DNA of 64,000 nucleotides from Pocillopora verrucosa (lineage: Eukaryota; Cnidaria; Anthozoa; Scleractinia; Pocilloporidae): NCBI RefSeq assembly GCF_036669915.1, contig NC_089320.1, positions 21,261,982 through 21,325,981 of the forward strand, in the 5' to 3' direction. Numbering within the stretch: position 1 is the stretch's first letter; each line of letters begins with the position of its first letter. A model generated the notes under the pieces. That model made no database searches. It saw nothing but the letters and a program-made list of their open reading frames with translations, and had not been told where the DNA came from. This document shows, piece by piece, positions 46,465 to 58,034 of this stretch. The position numbers and the translations under genes are program-made.

Positions 46465-49400
46465 CTACACAATGTGCCTTTTGAACCACCATGATGCGTT
46501 GCTAGAATCCAGCGAGAAATTACAAGAATCTGAGGTGTCTCGGTCAATGGAGTTGAGATTAAACCCAAATTCTGGGATAAGATCGTCATTATCGTCATCA
46601 TTCTCTAGTACAGTTGGGTTTTTGTCATTTTCTAAGACTTCACCTCCATCATCAGTACTTTCGCTGTACTGGCTGTCATCTTCGTCGCCACTATATATCT
46701 CATACGCATCATTTTCTCCTCGACCTTGCGCCGTTATTTTGTTGGAAACAGAAAGGGACGCTTGCTCATCGCTGGCGCCACTACAGTTTGTTGATCCTTT
46801 ACATCCCGAAATTCCAGTTTTCAAAATTTTTCCAAAGTTTCCGGAACCACGTTCGTCAACATAATTTCCACTTTCCAAACCTCCACTCCCATCCATTCCA
46901 CTTGCAGTAATATCACTTTTGTGATCTTGGTTATCTTTGAGTATTTTAAAGAACTGAATGTGCTTGTGTTTATTTGAATTGATAGTTCCTTGTTTGGCAG
47001 TTTCAAAATGGTCTGACGTTTTGTTTCCACTTGCTATGACTGATCCGTTCGCTCTTTCAGCAATACGAGTTTCCATTTCTGAATCTTTTACATCACTTTT
47101 TGTTTTATTTTCAAAATCATCTTTATGCTGATTAATACTGTTCATGGGTGAGTTTGTTTCCTGAATATTTTCGAGAACATCTTTGGAAGACTCAATGCCA
47201 AATAGTTTTCCTATGTCAGGATTTTTCAGCGCCTCCGCGGCAATCTTTGACACCAATGGATTTTTCTGGATTTCAGATATCAATTGTGATATAAGCCTAA
47301 ATGCTCTAGTCGCATTTTCAGACTTGCCCAGTATACTAGCTACAGATGTGCTCTGATTCGTTGCTGCCTTGGGGGCCATATTTAAAGTCACATTTAACCG
47401 TTGGCTTACAACTTTACGAGGTTTTTTTCCTTTTTCCCTGCCGTCTTCTATTACCAAAGTGTTTTTAAGCTTTCCCTGGTTTTCGTTGAACATTTTTCTG
47501 GCATGAAGTTTCTTAAACATAGCGTGTTTGTTTGGTGCTCCTCTGACATGTTTTCCTTTGAAAGTGTCCATACTTGAATCACTGTTTTTCCCTGTCCAGT
47601 GGTGCTTTCCTTTACTCGTTTTAACTTTGCCTTTTGCCCTGGATTTCAGGTAATGCTTTTTAAACTGAGCTAATTTACCCTCCTTAACTTTCGTACGGTG
47701 AAGTTTTGCTGCATTATTGAATGGATTTTTCTTCGAAACCTTTTTGTGAATCACTCTCGGAGAAGGTTTATCGTGGATATGCTGTAATTTCTTCCTACGA
47801 GAGGACACAGTAAATCTATTTCCTCTAAAAATTTTTCCGGCTGTATCTTCCATCGTTTTCATAATGTGGTCCTGGGCATGGTCCATCTGATCATCAGTTT
47901 GCATTTCACCATGTTTCCCAGTTTCGTCCAAGAAGATCCTGGTGACATCTTCCTCATCTCCCCGTGAGTGTTTCTTCAAGTAATGTTCACGATTATTGTT
48001 ATCATTGTCAGTGATTACCACAGTCCACAGTCCCCTGGGGTCTTCACCCCAGAAATGGACTGTCATAAAGAGCCAGTTCTGTGAAAACAAGATCATGTGT
48101 CAAATGGTTTGAGAGGCAATTCAAAGGTAGTTCAGGAAGTTTTTGGAATAACAATGCATCTACTGAAACCGTAGCAACCAATCAGAAGACAATAAGTATC
48201 TTTATAAAATAATTCAAATAGTACGCGCGCTCTGATTGGCCATAAAACCATTTTACATGAACGTATGTAAACACGGTTTTCGTTCCTCTTTCATTACTTA
48301 TTTTATAAAAGAAATGTAAAATGGTTTCCGTGTTTGGTTTCTGTGTTTTCGTGGTTTCCTACGCTTATCTCGTGTTCTCCCAACCTCCCGCGTGTTTACA
48401 TCAGGCTATATAAACACGGAAACCATTTTACATTTCTTCATTTAAAATGAGCGATAATTCAACCCCGAACGCCTTTTTTCGATGCACATTCACGACGGTC
48501 TTCGCCACCGCAGGATTCGCCAATCGATCTAACAGAGAAGTACAAATACCAATCTTTTGTTTTCATTTTATCTTAATCGGCCGAAGACACGAGAGCAACA
48601 AAATGCAGAATATTTCTCTCCTAGTTCGTACTCCTAAAACCCGCGAACATGCAAAAGCACCAAAGGCTTTGCAGTTGGCATTTCATCGACACTGTGATCC
48701 CATTAACATCACAGGTAAACGCACACATTTTACTGTTTTGAACCAAAAATTGAATAGGTTGAATGGTCGTATTGGTTTCATAACTGCCATCTTATTGGTT
48801 TCCATAATCATACACTTATCCCTTCCCCGAATCAATTAGAGAGCACACATTTATTATTGTGCTAATGCGTCCCATTTTTCAACCTCGCTCATGGCCAAGT
48901 GTACAGGACGTAACTCCAGCTAATAGGGGTTATTCGAATTAAGAAATGCTGTGACTGTAAAAGAGACTACCTTGAGCCCAAGTGGCGAATGATCATTCCT
49001 CCGAGTTGTAAGCATCTTACTCCGTGTCCCGGAAGGAGAGATCAAAGTAATACTAAGATCTCCCCGGTGACGGTGATGTAACGTGATGTTTATTTGCACG
49101 TGCTCTAGTCGTCTTATCTCGGAGGGGGTGCTTGAACACGATGACGTGTTTGCTGATAGAAGTAGACTACCAGAGTTTGGGATGAATCTGTCAAGGTTTG
49201 AATTAACAAAGCATAGCATTGATAAGTGCTTTTGACAACTGTTGAGACCCCGGAAGTTTGGAAAGGGAAATTCTGTCCAAAATACCGGTCCCAAAAGCAT
49301 GATAGGACAAGAAGTATGGCTACAACCCCTAGATGAGATGCTGATCCATCGCCGGGCTACCCAAACTCCCCACTCCCTCTTTGACATTTATACATGAGAC

Positions 49401-51687
49401 CTCCCTAAGCAAATTTCTGGTATTTGTTATGGTGCATTTAATTTGCGATAGGACTGCATGATGTGCGATTCACAGCAAATCGTGGCTACAATTATCTATC
49501 TGCAGTTACTTTACTCATTGATATTGACAAGTACTATTACTTTAAATGTTGAAAAATGATCTTTTCCAAAGTAATTTCTCCACAATTCAATCATATGACT
49601 TTACTAAGTACGAGGACCTAGTAAAGAACGTTGACAGACCTTTTATTACTGTGGGAAGCACCATGACAGATACGTTGCCTGTTGACATTTTTCCACCTCA
49701 GCGCCGTCTCCACCATTTTATTGACATCTAATCTACCGAAGCCAAACTTATGATTGTATCTTTTTCCTGCACCGTTGGTCTTCCATCCTTCATCCAATGG
49801 ACTTGTTACCTGAGAGGAATCTACTATTACGTGCTGCACATCTCTCCACGTTAGCGTGGGGCTGAAATTAAGTCCAGTCACAAGTAAGTAATTCATACGT
49901 TTTCCTCCATTACTATCGATTAGGGTGTAGGGTGTTCATGATTATGCCAATTTTAATTCTCCCTTCTCGCCCTTAATTACAACCCACCCCCCTCCCCCAC
50001 CCCCTCCACCAGAAAACCTGTCTTTGAAGCGAGATGTTTCGATGGAAACGACTTGTAAGACACTATACCAATCGAGGACAAAGACAGAACGGTTGTTTAA
50101 TTTATTAACCGACGTAACGCAGTGTATAACTGTCTAACACGCAAACACAATCACACATGACTAAGATCAGTAGGTTAACCTATATAACGTACTTTGCTTC
50201 CAATACTAGAGCCAACATTCCTGCTGCCAGCGGCGCAGCGGAAGAAGTTCCTTTGAATACCTTAGTACACTTATGGTGCAAATCTGTGGTGACCTTTTAA
50301 AGAAGAGAAGAAATGTACATTGCATGCCTTAGTGTGCTAATTTTGTCATGGATTTTGTACACATTATGGTATATTATGGCAATTTTCAAGAGGTCCAAGT
50401 AGGTTTTGTTCTCTGTGAAGTCTTAATGACTTGCCAAAAATGCTGTATCACGTGCGGGTAATTTGCTAGAAATCTTCAACACTTTTCAAGTGACTTACCA
50501 CTCTGTTCTCATCACTTTCTCTATGAGATCCTCCAGAAAATGTGACAGCTAGAGTTGACGCGCAAGTCTCCGTGTAGTATGTAGAAAGTCCATGGTCACT
50601 AATGGCGCCAATCGATATGGTGTATATACTGGTAGTGTAGCCATCACAATTGCAGTCGTCATCTGTAAGACCTCCATTTCCAGTCGCCCACACGAAAATG
50701 CTGCCTTTGCCACCGCGACCCTGGGGTGAAAAATAGAACTTTTAATGAGACTCGAAGTCTTCACATGGGGCCAGTAAGAAGCGCGAAGCAACGAATAATT
50801 CACTCTTGACTGCCTTTCTACCTTGGCGCGAAGCTTATTCACCACGCGTCAACCCTTTGACCTTTGATTAGCTTCTAAAATCTTCCTAAAGGATCAGCTA
50901 AGGTAAATTCGCCGATACCTATTTACACTCCTGAGTGGGTCTAGAGAGGCGCTGTGAGAGTAGATTGTCCTAATCGAGAACAAAGTATAGTGACCTCAGG
51001 CAAGGCTTGACCTTTCCAATCAAAGTCAAGCTGATTCTCAAGTTACCGAGTTATGCAAATAAGAATAGTGTGAAACGAAATAACTTTACCCGTTGAGTAC
51101 CAATTTGGAGGGCTTTACTTGCAAGATGACCAGGTTTACCAAATCGCTTGCCATCATCTTTTGGCCCCCAACAACAGCTGTAGATGTCAATGTATTCTGA
51201 GCGGTAGCTTAAAGAGCTTCCTTCAATTGTGTCTGTAGCTCTACCGTCCAGCATCCGAATGCCTGCGTAAAATCATGACATGCAATTGATGGATTTTGTT
51301 TAACAAGCCGTTCGTTTCTGTACGGGACTTTACTCAAGGCAAGCACAAACCAACGTGAACACCGCATCGATGACTCGTAGTGAGTCCCCTATGCTTCAAT
51401 GGTTGGTCGAATGAAGAACAACAGCTTTCAAACTTCCATCCACTCTTCTCTTTTACGACAAATTTGAATGTACAAGAACAAGCCATTCCTAAATAAAACC
51501 TTACTTGAGCCGGGGAAAGCAAGAGGCCTAGATCGTTATATAATTGTAAATGTATTCACTACCTGATAATGTTCAACAGGGAATGTTAGACTCACCTCCA
51601 ATACTAGCGTTGAACGACACCCCTACCCCACAGATTCCGTTATCAGCTTCAGCTGCAACTTCACCTGCACATTTTGTGCCATGGCTG

Positions 51688-51719
<32 letters not shown>

Positions 51720-54700
51720 AAAACCTTCAGTTTGGTTCACTTTCTTGAATAACAGTGGCAACTTTGAACAACTTCATTGTTACCAATTTTCCGGGTTTTG
51801 GTCCCGTGGCATTGGATCTCCATCAAAATCATTAAAATCGAAGCTCGCGTCTGGATCCTGAAAAAACGAAAAAGGTGTGGTTTTTTTCAATATTAGAGCC
51901 AAAATAGCTGAATCAGTAAGAAAAACGTCATGTACTTCGGGAGGTTCTAAAGGTAAAAAGGATAAAAAAGTGAGTGGAACTCGTCTCTTCGTGTTTCTGA
52001 ATTTATGAAGAAAGGATGTTTACATTCAGAGTAACAGTGCTTTACTGTTGAAGGGATTTTATTCATGGGAATCGAAATTTGTTTCAGTTACTTTGATTCT
52101 GGCTGAATTATGTAACGGTCCTCTTCAGTATTAATCTGTACCAAAAATTCTGATTTGGGTACCGTTCTAGTTTGCATGTCACGCAAACTAGAAGAGTCAC
52201 AGCTCCAAAGCTGTAAGTCACTTTACGGCTTATCTATTCTTCAGAGATCTGTAGGAAGCGAATCTCCAACGTTCGTTAGTCAACGGGTTTGGGAAAAAGA
52301 AGACGGACTTACATAGTTTCTCCTTAAATCCGGGTGAGTGTGATCAAGCCCTGAGAGGTGAAAAGAGTACAACTTATCATGATCAGAGAGGTAATGAGAT
52401 TATTAACCCTTTAACTCCCAAGATCTCATTAGTAATTATCCTTACTGTCCGCCAAATAATTCCTATTAGGTTAGTTTGGAGAATTTGGTGTGGGATCAAT
52501 TAGCGATCCCATAATTGATATTTTTCTTTATTATTATCACTTGTCTGCGTTACATTGTATAGATATAGTAAGGAGAAATTCTGTCTTGGTCACTAACGGG
52601 ATTTAAAGGGTTAAGGGTTTTTTTGTTTGTTTAATAGAAATCAAAATGGAGTATTCGCTTCTCAGGTTAATTCTCGCAGAGAATTACAGGAAAAAGATTG
52701 TCTGTTGTCTGTGTACTCTCATCGATGGGGACGCTGGACTATGTTTATTATAATCAGAGGTAAAAACCTAAGATATTCTATATTCACGGTTTTTTTCTAT
52801 CATTACGAAAACTCCCGCGTCCCAAAGCAAGGCAATGCGGTAGTAACTAGAAAGTGACATGAAAAGGAAAAATTGGGGAGTAAATAAATAACTCGGCATT
52901 TCATGGTAAGGCAGTGTGTAAGATCTTATTTCTTACCGTCATCCAGTACTGATACCACGACTCCTTTTCCAGAATATCCACGAGCCCAAACTGGTAACAC
53001 ACTGATATCGACCCCGCTGGGTCCTGAAGACTGTCCGATATTTTGCTAATGAAAACATAAGCCCAAAAGTACCAGTTTAAGGTATGGGACAAATGCATCG
53101 TTAAAATAACGAAAGGGATTTGAGCTGACCACTTTGCTCACTATCAAAAACAGCTCACCTAATTTGTTTTAACAACAATAACAAAATGATTAAATAATTA
53201 GCATTGACTTTCCATGAAGTAGGCTTAAAATCAAGTTGTTATTTTTCCATGCACACTTTCTAATGCTTGGGTTCGTCTTCACGGTAAATGAATTGCTACT
53301 TTACGCATCTAGAGAGCTGTTAAAAGTGCGATGAACTCATTCAAAAACTCGTTTCATTGCTGAGTTGCAGATGAATATCCCTTAAAATCTATTTTTGTTG
53401 GTACAACAAGCTTTTGTTTTTTTGGAAATGCCTTCTGACTGTTTTTGAACGAATCTAGCTACGAAATGGGCATTTCCTATCCAACGTAAGGGGCGTTTGG
53501 AAATAACGGAGAAGCAACTGACCCATGGTTAACTGACTACTCACCAAATACCATTGATCCTTGAAGAAGGGATCGCGGATTGTGAAAGCGGTATCCTGCC
53601 TGAGTGTAGCCACCGATCTCTGTACCAGTTCGTCTTCACCCTGTATGACGTCACGCTTGCTCCGTTCCAGAATTCTTTGCTGCTCCACCCATTTCACCTG
53701 AGAGTTAAACACTATACATTATATTTACCTTAATAACTGACTTGAACAAGGAGCTAAATTAACAGAGCTATGGATTGATTTCAGCTCAAACCAGTAAACT
53801 AACAGTTTTATCATGGGTACTCGTTGCACCTATATTTTATTAAACATATAACCTGCATCGTTAAGGTGTTTTCGTCACCTCAGTGTCTCTGTTGCCATAG
53901 ACAAGGATTGTCCGTCTAAATTACCACCTTCGTTTTTGTAACTTAATTGCAGACAGCGACAATGACCTAATTACGACTTTCAGGTGAGTCAGATTAGATA
54001 TAAATGAGCAGTTATACTGCAATAGGGTTGAAATATTTCAGCAGATTAAATACTGAAGCGAAGACTTGTGTGGCATTGTTCGATATGACCAGAAGGACAA
54101 TCTTGAATGATTGGATTTATATCATCTATTATCAAAAATTGCTGAAACATAACTATAAGCTCCATCTCCTTGAGGGAAATCTTGTAATTTTGCAGTGATC
54201 ACAAGGATTTCAATAACTTTTTCCACTAAGAAGCGGCTGCCGATGACATAATAAACGGCTGTATCTGGAAGAGGGATTGTAAGGGGGAAGCTCGCATACG
54301 AGCCTTTTCGCAAGCCAGACAAGTGGCGGTGAAAGTCTTTTAGCAGCGATAGATCGCTGATAACTGTCTGTTATTGAAACACCTCGAACAATGGTCATCC
54401 GACAGGTCATGTTACTCTAGACGAACTTTGATAGTTTCGTTATTCAGTGGTGTTTACCGTTTGATTCATTGTGTCAATTTTGGTTGAAGAAACATTAAAA
54501 GATTCATTCCTGGAAATCGAATTATACCGTGAAGTATAATCAATGAAAGAGACCCTAAGACTTTTCGCGTCGAGGCGTTTTCCTTTTTTTTTTTCGGTGC
54601 TTCCAAGAAAAATCATGAACTTCTTACAATAAGTGTAGCGAGTTTGTTCTCAGTTACTGTCATCGCGGAAAAGATTTGGTAATATTAAGAAAAAAAGTCC

Positions 54701-56011
54701 TTAAAGTACATGAAAAGTGACAAAGAGCTGTTACATTAAGCTCATTTGCATGGTGAACAGGAAATTGAATAACTTTTTCGCTCTTTTCGCATCATAGGCT
54801 CGCCTAAGGTCAACACAATTCGTGGAAATTTGAAGACAAATTTATCAAGCTACTTCAGATCTAGACGTGAAACTCGTAGACACCGAGCTAAATATTGAAG
54901 GCAAAAATGTAAAATTTTTCCTTGATAAACTTACTAGAGGATGTGATTAAAGTTAAAAAGCTAAGCCGGTAATCAGCTGATTAAAAAATCAGTTGCAATT
55001 AGCTAAATGTGCGAAATTGACTCAAGTCCAAGCAGAGTTTTCCCTGAAGGTGTATTTACGAAGTAAAGACATCTCTGAGATATGTGTCAAGAAGCCGGAA
55101 GGTTTAATCAAACTTGTCGGAAAATTTCACGAGTCGATAATTTTGTTGTCAGAAGACAGTGGTAGTAAGATTTACGCTCTCTTAAGTCTCGTGGTGACTG
55201 CACATTCTGAGCTGGTGTTACTACAGTCACTGAACAATTTAAATTTCATGAACCACAAACCGTAAATCAGTCAATTATTTTGCACAGTATCAGTGATTAA
55301 GAAAGATGTTTTTAACCTTTTCCTCTCGGGATTAATAACATTAATTTTTGAGTTAAGTTACAAGTGCATGGTTTAGGAGGGTATCTTTTGAATATCCACC
55401 GGTAGCAATCTGTGATTAAATTCAAATCCACCAGTAAAATAAAGAGACAATAAAGAGATACACAGATATGAAACTTACTCTTGGCTCCGATAATAAGGTA
55501 TCGCTGTGATCATCCAGGCTCCGCCGCGATCTCTCTCGAACATTATGTTTTACGAAATGGTAGTATCCCGGAAGACTCCCTATCTAGAAGACACAAAACA
55601 TCAACAAGTGCAGGTTGACATTTGTTGATCCTAAGGAAGTGACATGGCTTCTGGTACCTCACTGACCTTCATAATAAAAGCAACCAGTCTTTGCGCCCGA
55701 CCCAAATAGCAAAACAAATAAATCAAGCGCTTAATCTTCGCGCACAGAGATTAACGCTCGTTTAAAACAAATTTGCTCCGAAAGCGATCGAATCGCTGCA
55801 ACTTTGACAGGGTGGCTAAGGCTCCGTATCAACCTACCTGTCCCTGATTTACAAAGCCGTGCTTTTGTGCGATATTGTTCACCGCCTCGAAGTCGTCATT
55901 TTCGATATGAACGGCCCACGAATTAGTAAAATGTACTTCTCCGTCGCTTTCTTCGTTTGTGGTCGCTAATCCAAACCAGGCCAGAAGAAAGACGACCACA
56001 GAAGCTTGCAT
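45854..56011 (-). CDS. Proprotein convertase copy C (kexin/furin family, S8B), disrupted 3' end
   Basis: Thirteen exons on the minus strand: 56011-55838, 55583-55479, 53697-53545, 53045-52937, 52350-52313, 51857-51784, 51684-51596, 51262-51090, 50720-50499, 50293-50193, 49861-49640, 49187-48971 and 48078-46465. As read they give 1096 residues. A good signal peptide ([18 protein letters not shown]) opens the protein. The prodomain has a secondary-site-like RERSRR and ends at RSKR108. The triad is Asp179, His219, Ser396; oxyanion Asn320. Exon 3 is 63 bases longer than in A and B. The P domain starts in exon 12 and continues in exon 13 ([13 protein letters not shown]). Exon 13 then codes for a basic and an acidic tail and stops at 46465. 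The expected final P-domain strand ([14 protein letters not shown] and stop) occurs only at 45854-45898, reached through several frame changes. Confidence 0.85.
46480..47850 (-). other. Bipolar basic-then-acidic tail of convertase C
   Basis: In exon 13, about 47390-47840 codes for a strongly basic stretch ([42 protein letters not shown]). About 46480-46720 is strongly acidic ([23 protein letters not shown]). Between them are Ser-Gly motifs ([20 protein letters not shown]). The composition is unlike the conserved catalytic exons. Confidence 0.7.
48309..48438. repeat. Perfect 27-bp inverted repeat in convertase C intron 12
   Basis: Arms at 48309-48335 and 48412-48438 are exact inverted copies (AATGTAAAATGGTTTCCGTG and complement), with a 76-base loop. 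It is probably a small foldback element. Confidence 0.85.
51688..51717. repeat. 30-base poly-A (poly-T in gene sense) at a splice acceptor
   Basis: About 30 consecutive A on the plus strand form the polypyrimidine tract directly before the CAG acceptor of convertase C exon 7 (starts 51684, minus), the exon that carries the catalytic His. Length is likely to vary between alleles. Confidence 0.9.
52403..52614. mobile_element. MITE-like element, family 2, in convertase C intron 4
   Basis: A 212-base element with ends TTAACCCTTTAACTCCC and ATTTAAAGGGTTAA. It aligns along its length, inverted, with the element at 20584-20793. It ends 53 bases upstream (gene sense) of exon 5. Confidence 0.85.
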
Positions 56012-58034
56012 ATCGATGTGTCAGACATTGGGGATTGCCTGATTATCCTGGAACCATTTGATTTTGACTTCCGTTCATTTCCTATTCTTACTCAATGCAG
56101 CTAGCCTCGCTTTCGTGCGGCTTGAGGAGCGATGGAAGACATTACTGACTTCCTAATATGGTAACTTCATGAAAAGGCGCGAAAGGCAAAAACAATATTG
56201 CATAGTAATTCGACGTTTTCAGAGCGAAACTCGTTCGTATTAAGGTGAATATTGAACTTTTTTTAAATTTATGTTTAGGAGGATATTGTACCATTATATT
56301 TATTTCTTCTTTGTACATTCTCTTTGGCGCAAGTCTTGAATTTATCTGAAACTTGTTGATTTGTTGTTGACGGTGACAAAGTGAAGGGTTCTTTTACATC
56401 AAATCAGTGTAACGTAATAAAGCTTTCTTCGTGATTAATCTTGATTCAAATTCCTTGGTATAACCTGAGTATACACCAAGTTTGAAGCTTTGCTCTCGGC
56501 CAATTCAGTTATTTTATCAACCTTGGCTTTAAGGGTATCAATTACTGACCCGTTTCGCATTTCTAGGTCGGGTAATTTGTTCAGGGCGTATTCAATGAAG
56601 TAAACCGATGCGTGAAATATTTTCCACTTCTAAGCTGCTACGCTTACACGAGCGTGATACTATTAAACACAGTTGCCGGTCAACAGGTAGCTCGTTTATT
56701 TTTTCACAAACATAGTGAGTAATTTGAATGCATCACTGATGCGTTCAAACGAGAATTTTAATTTATCCTAGATAATTTTACGGTTAAGCTTTTGGTTACG
56801 GCGGATTTCAGTTGAAAAGAAAACCTTGGTTTAGGGATTTTTGCAAACAATCATATCAGGGAATTGAAAAAATAACGTAGATCGCGGATCGGACGGAATT
56901 TTTGTCTCCTATAATGGATCGACTGTCCAAAATTGAAGTTCAGATTGTGAATCCCATCGTTCCTGTCTTCAGAGTCTTCAGTCAATCTTGGAGCTTGGAG
57001 TGTATATGTTCGGTCTTTTGTGGACTTCAGATTTCATTCTTTGGCCTTTAGAGAAAGCTAAAAAAAAAATGAAGAAAAAAAACAGTTTGTAATGCTATAA
57101 CGCTACTTTCGTAACCGTGGGTTCGGGCCAAAAAATAGCGCAGATCGGCAAATGTGCGTAACCCTCTCCAGTGCCCCCCCCCCCCCCCCTTCACTCTTAT
57201 CATATGTCATCATCACTACCATGTCCAACCGAAAGTTGCCATGGGCAGATCCAAAGGGATCAGTTAGAACAGAAAAATGGTCAACTATTAAAACTTCATA
57301 TTTGATAAAATACTTCTCCGAACGCTGCAGAATTGCTAATGGAGTGCAGTGGCTGCAGTCATTTCAATTTGGCGGTGAACCTGTTTGAGATTATTTCTCA
57401 TGTGCCGCACTTATCTCTTATCGCATATTCTCTCTGATATATAAAAAAAACCGTTTTTTTTATATACTGCCCTTATTATTCATAAGCCTAGATGTAAATT
57501 ATGGAAAAGATATGAAGGAAAGTTCAACTTGGCATCTTCCAATTTGTTTAACTCTCTTCTGCCGACTTGGGTTGTATAAGCTATGGTGGAGGAGCTTTCC
57601 TTCAGAGTAAGATGAGATGAATCATCATATTGATAAGGGGAGGGGGGTGGAGAGGCAGAAGAAGTACAGAAGTACATAAGTTATTAGATTGGGGGTTACG
57701 AGATGCAATAGTATTTCCGGTAGGTCAGGCAAGAGGTGCAAAGTAGACATACATAGGGATGCATCAGGGGCGAGAGAAAACTTATTTTTTCTTGGTTAAA
57801 GGAGATCCCACCGAAGCCATCCGGCTGCCATCACATTGATATAGCCGCAGATGAACTTCTTAGTTTTAATAATTACCTAATTTTCTTACGAAATTCTTTG
57901 TTTAGGACGAATTTTAGGGATTGGGACTTCTTTTATAGCTATACAAGTTACGTAATGGCTTATATCAATGGTTCTGCAAGACAAATTTCCGCTGAGTAAA
58001 GTCATTTTTGCGGGCTCCAATATTTTAATCCAAG
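56012..58034. promoter_or_regulatory. Divergent intergenic region, convertase C and MRPS9
   Basis: The two genes are transcribed away from this 2-kb AT-rich interval, which must contain both promoters. It has a run of about 16 C near 57174-57189 but no coding segment with family support. No clear TATA box was seen. Confidence 0.5.

Noticed and set aside
46454-46910. Plus-strand open frames opposite convertase C exon 13
   Set aside because: Mirror of low-complexity acidic codons on the other strand; no family signal.
51550-51861. Plus-strand open frame with a long Lys run
   Set aside because: The Lys run is the 30-base poly-A of a splice acceptor on the minus strand; the flanks are antisense to convertase C exons 6 and 7.
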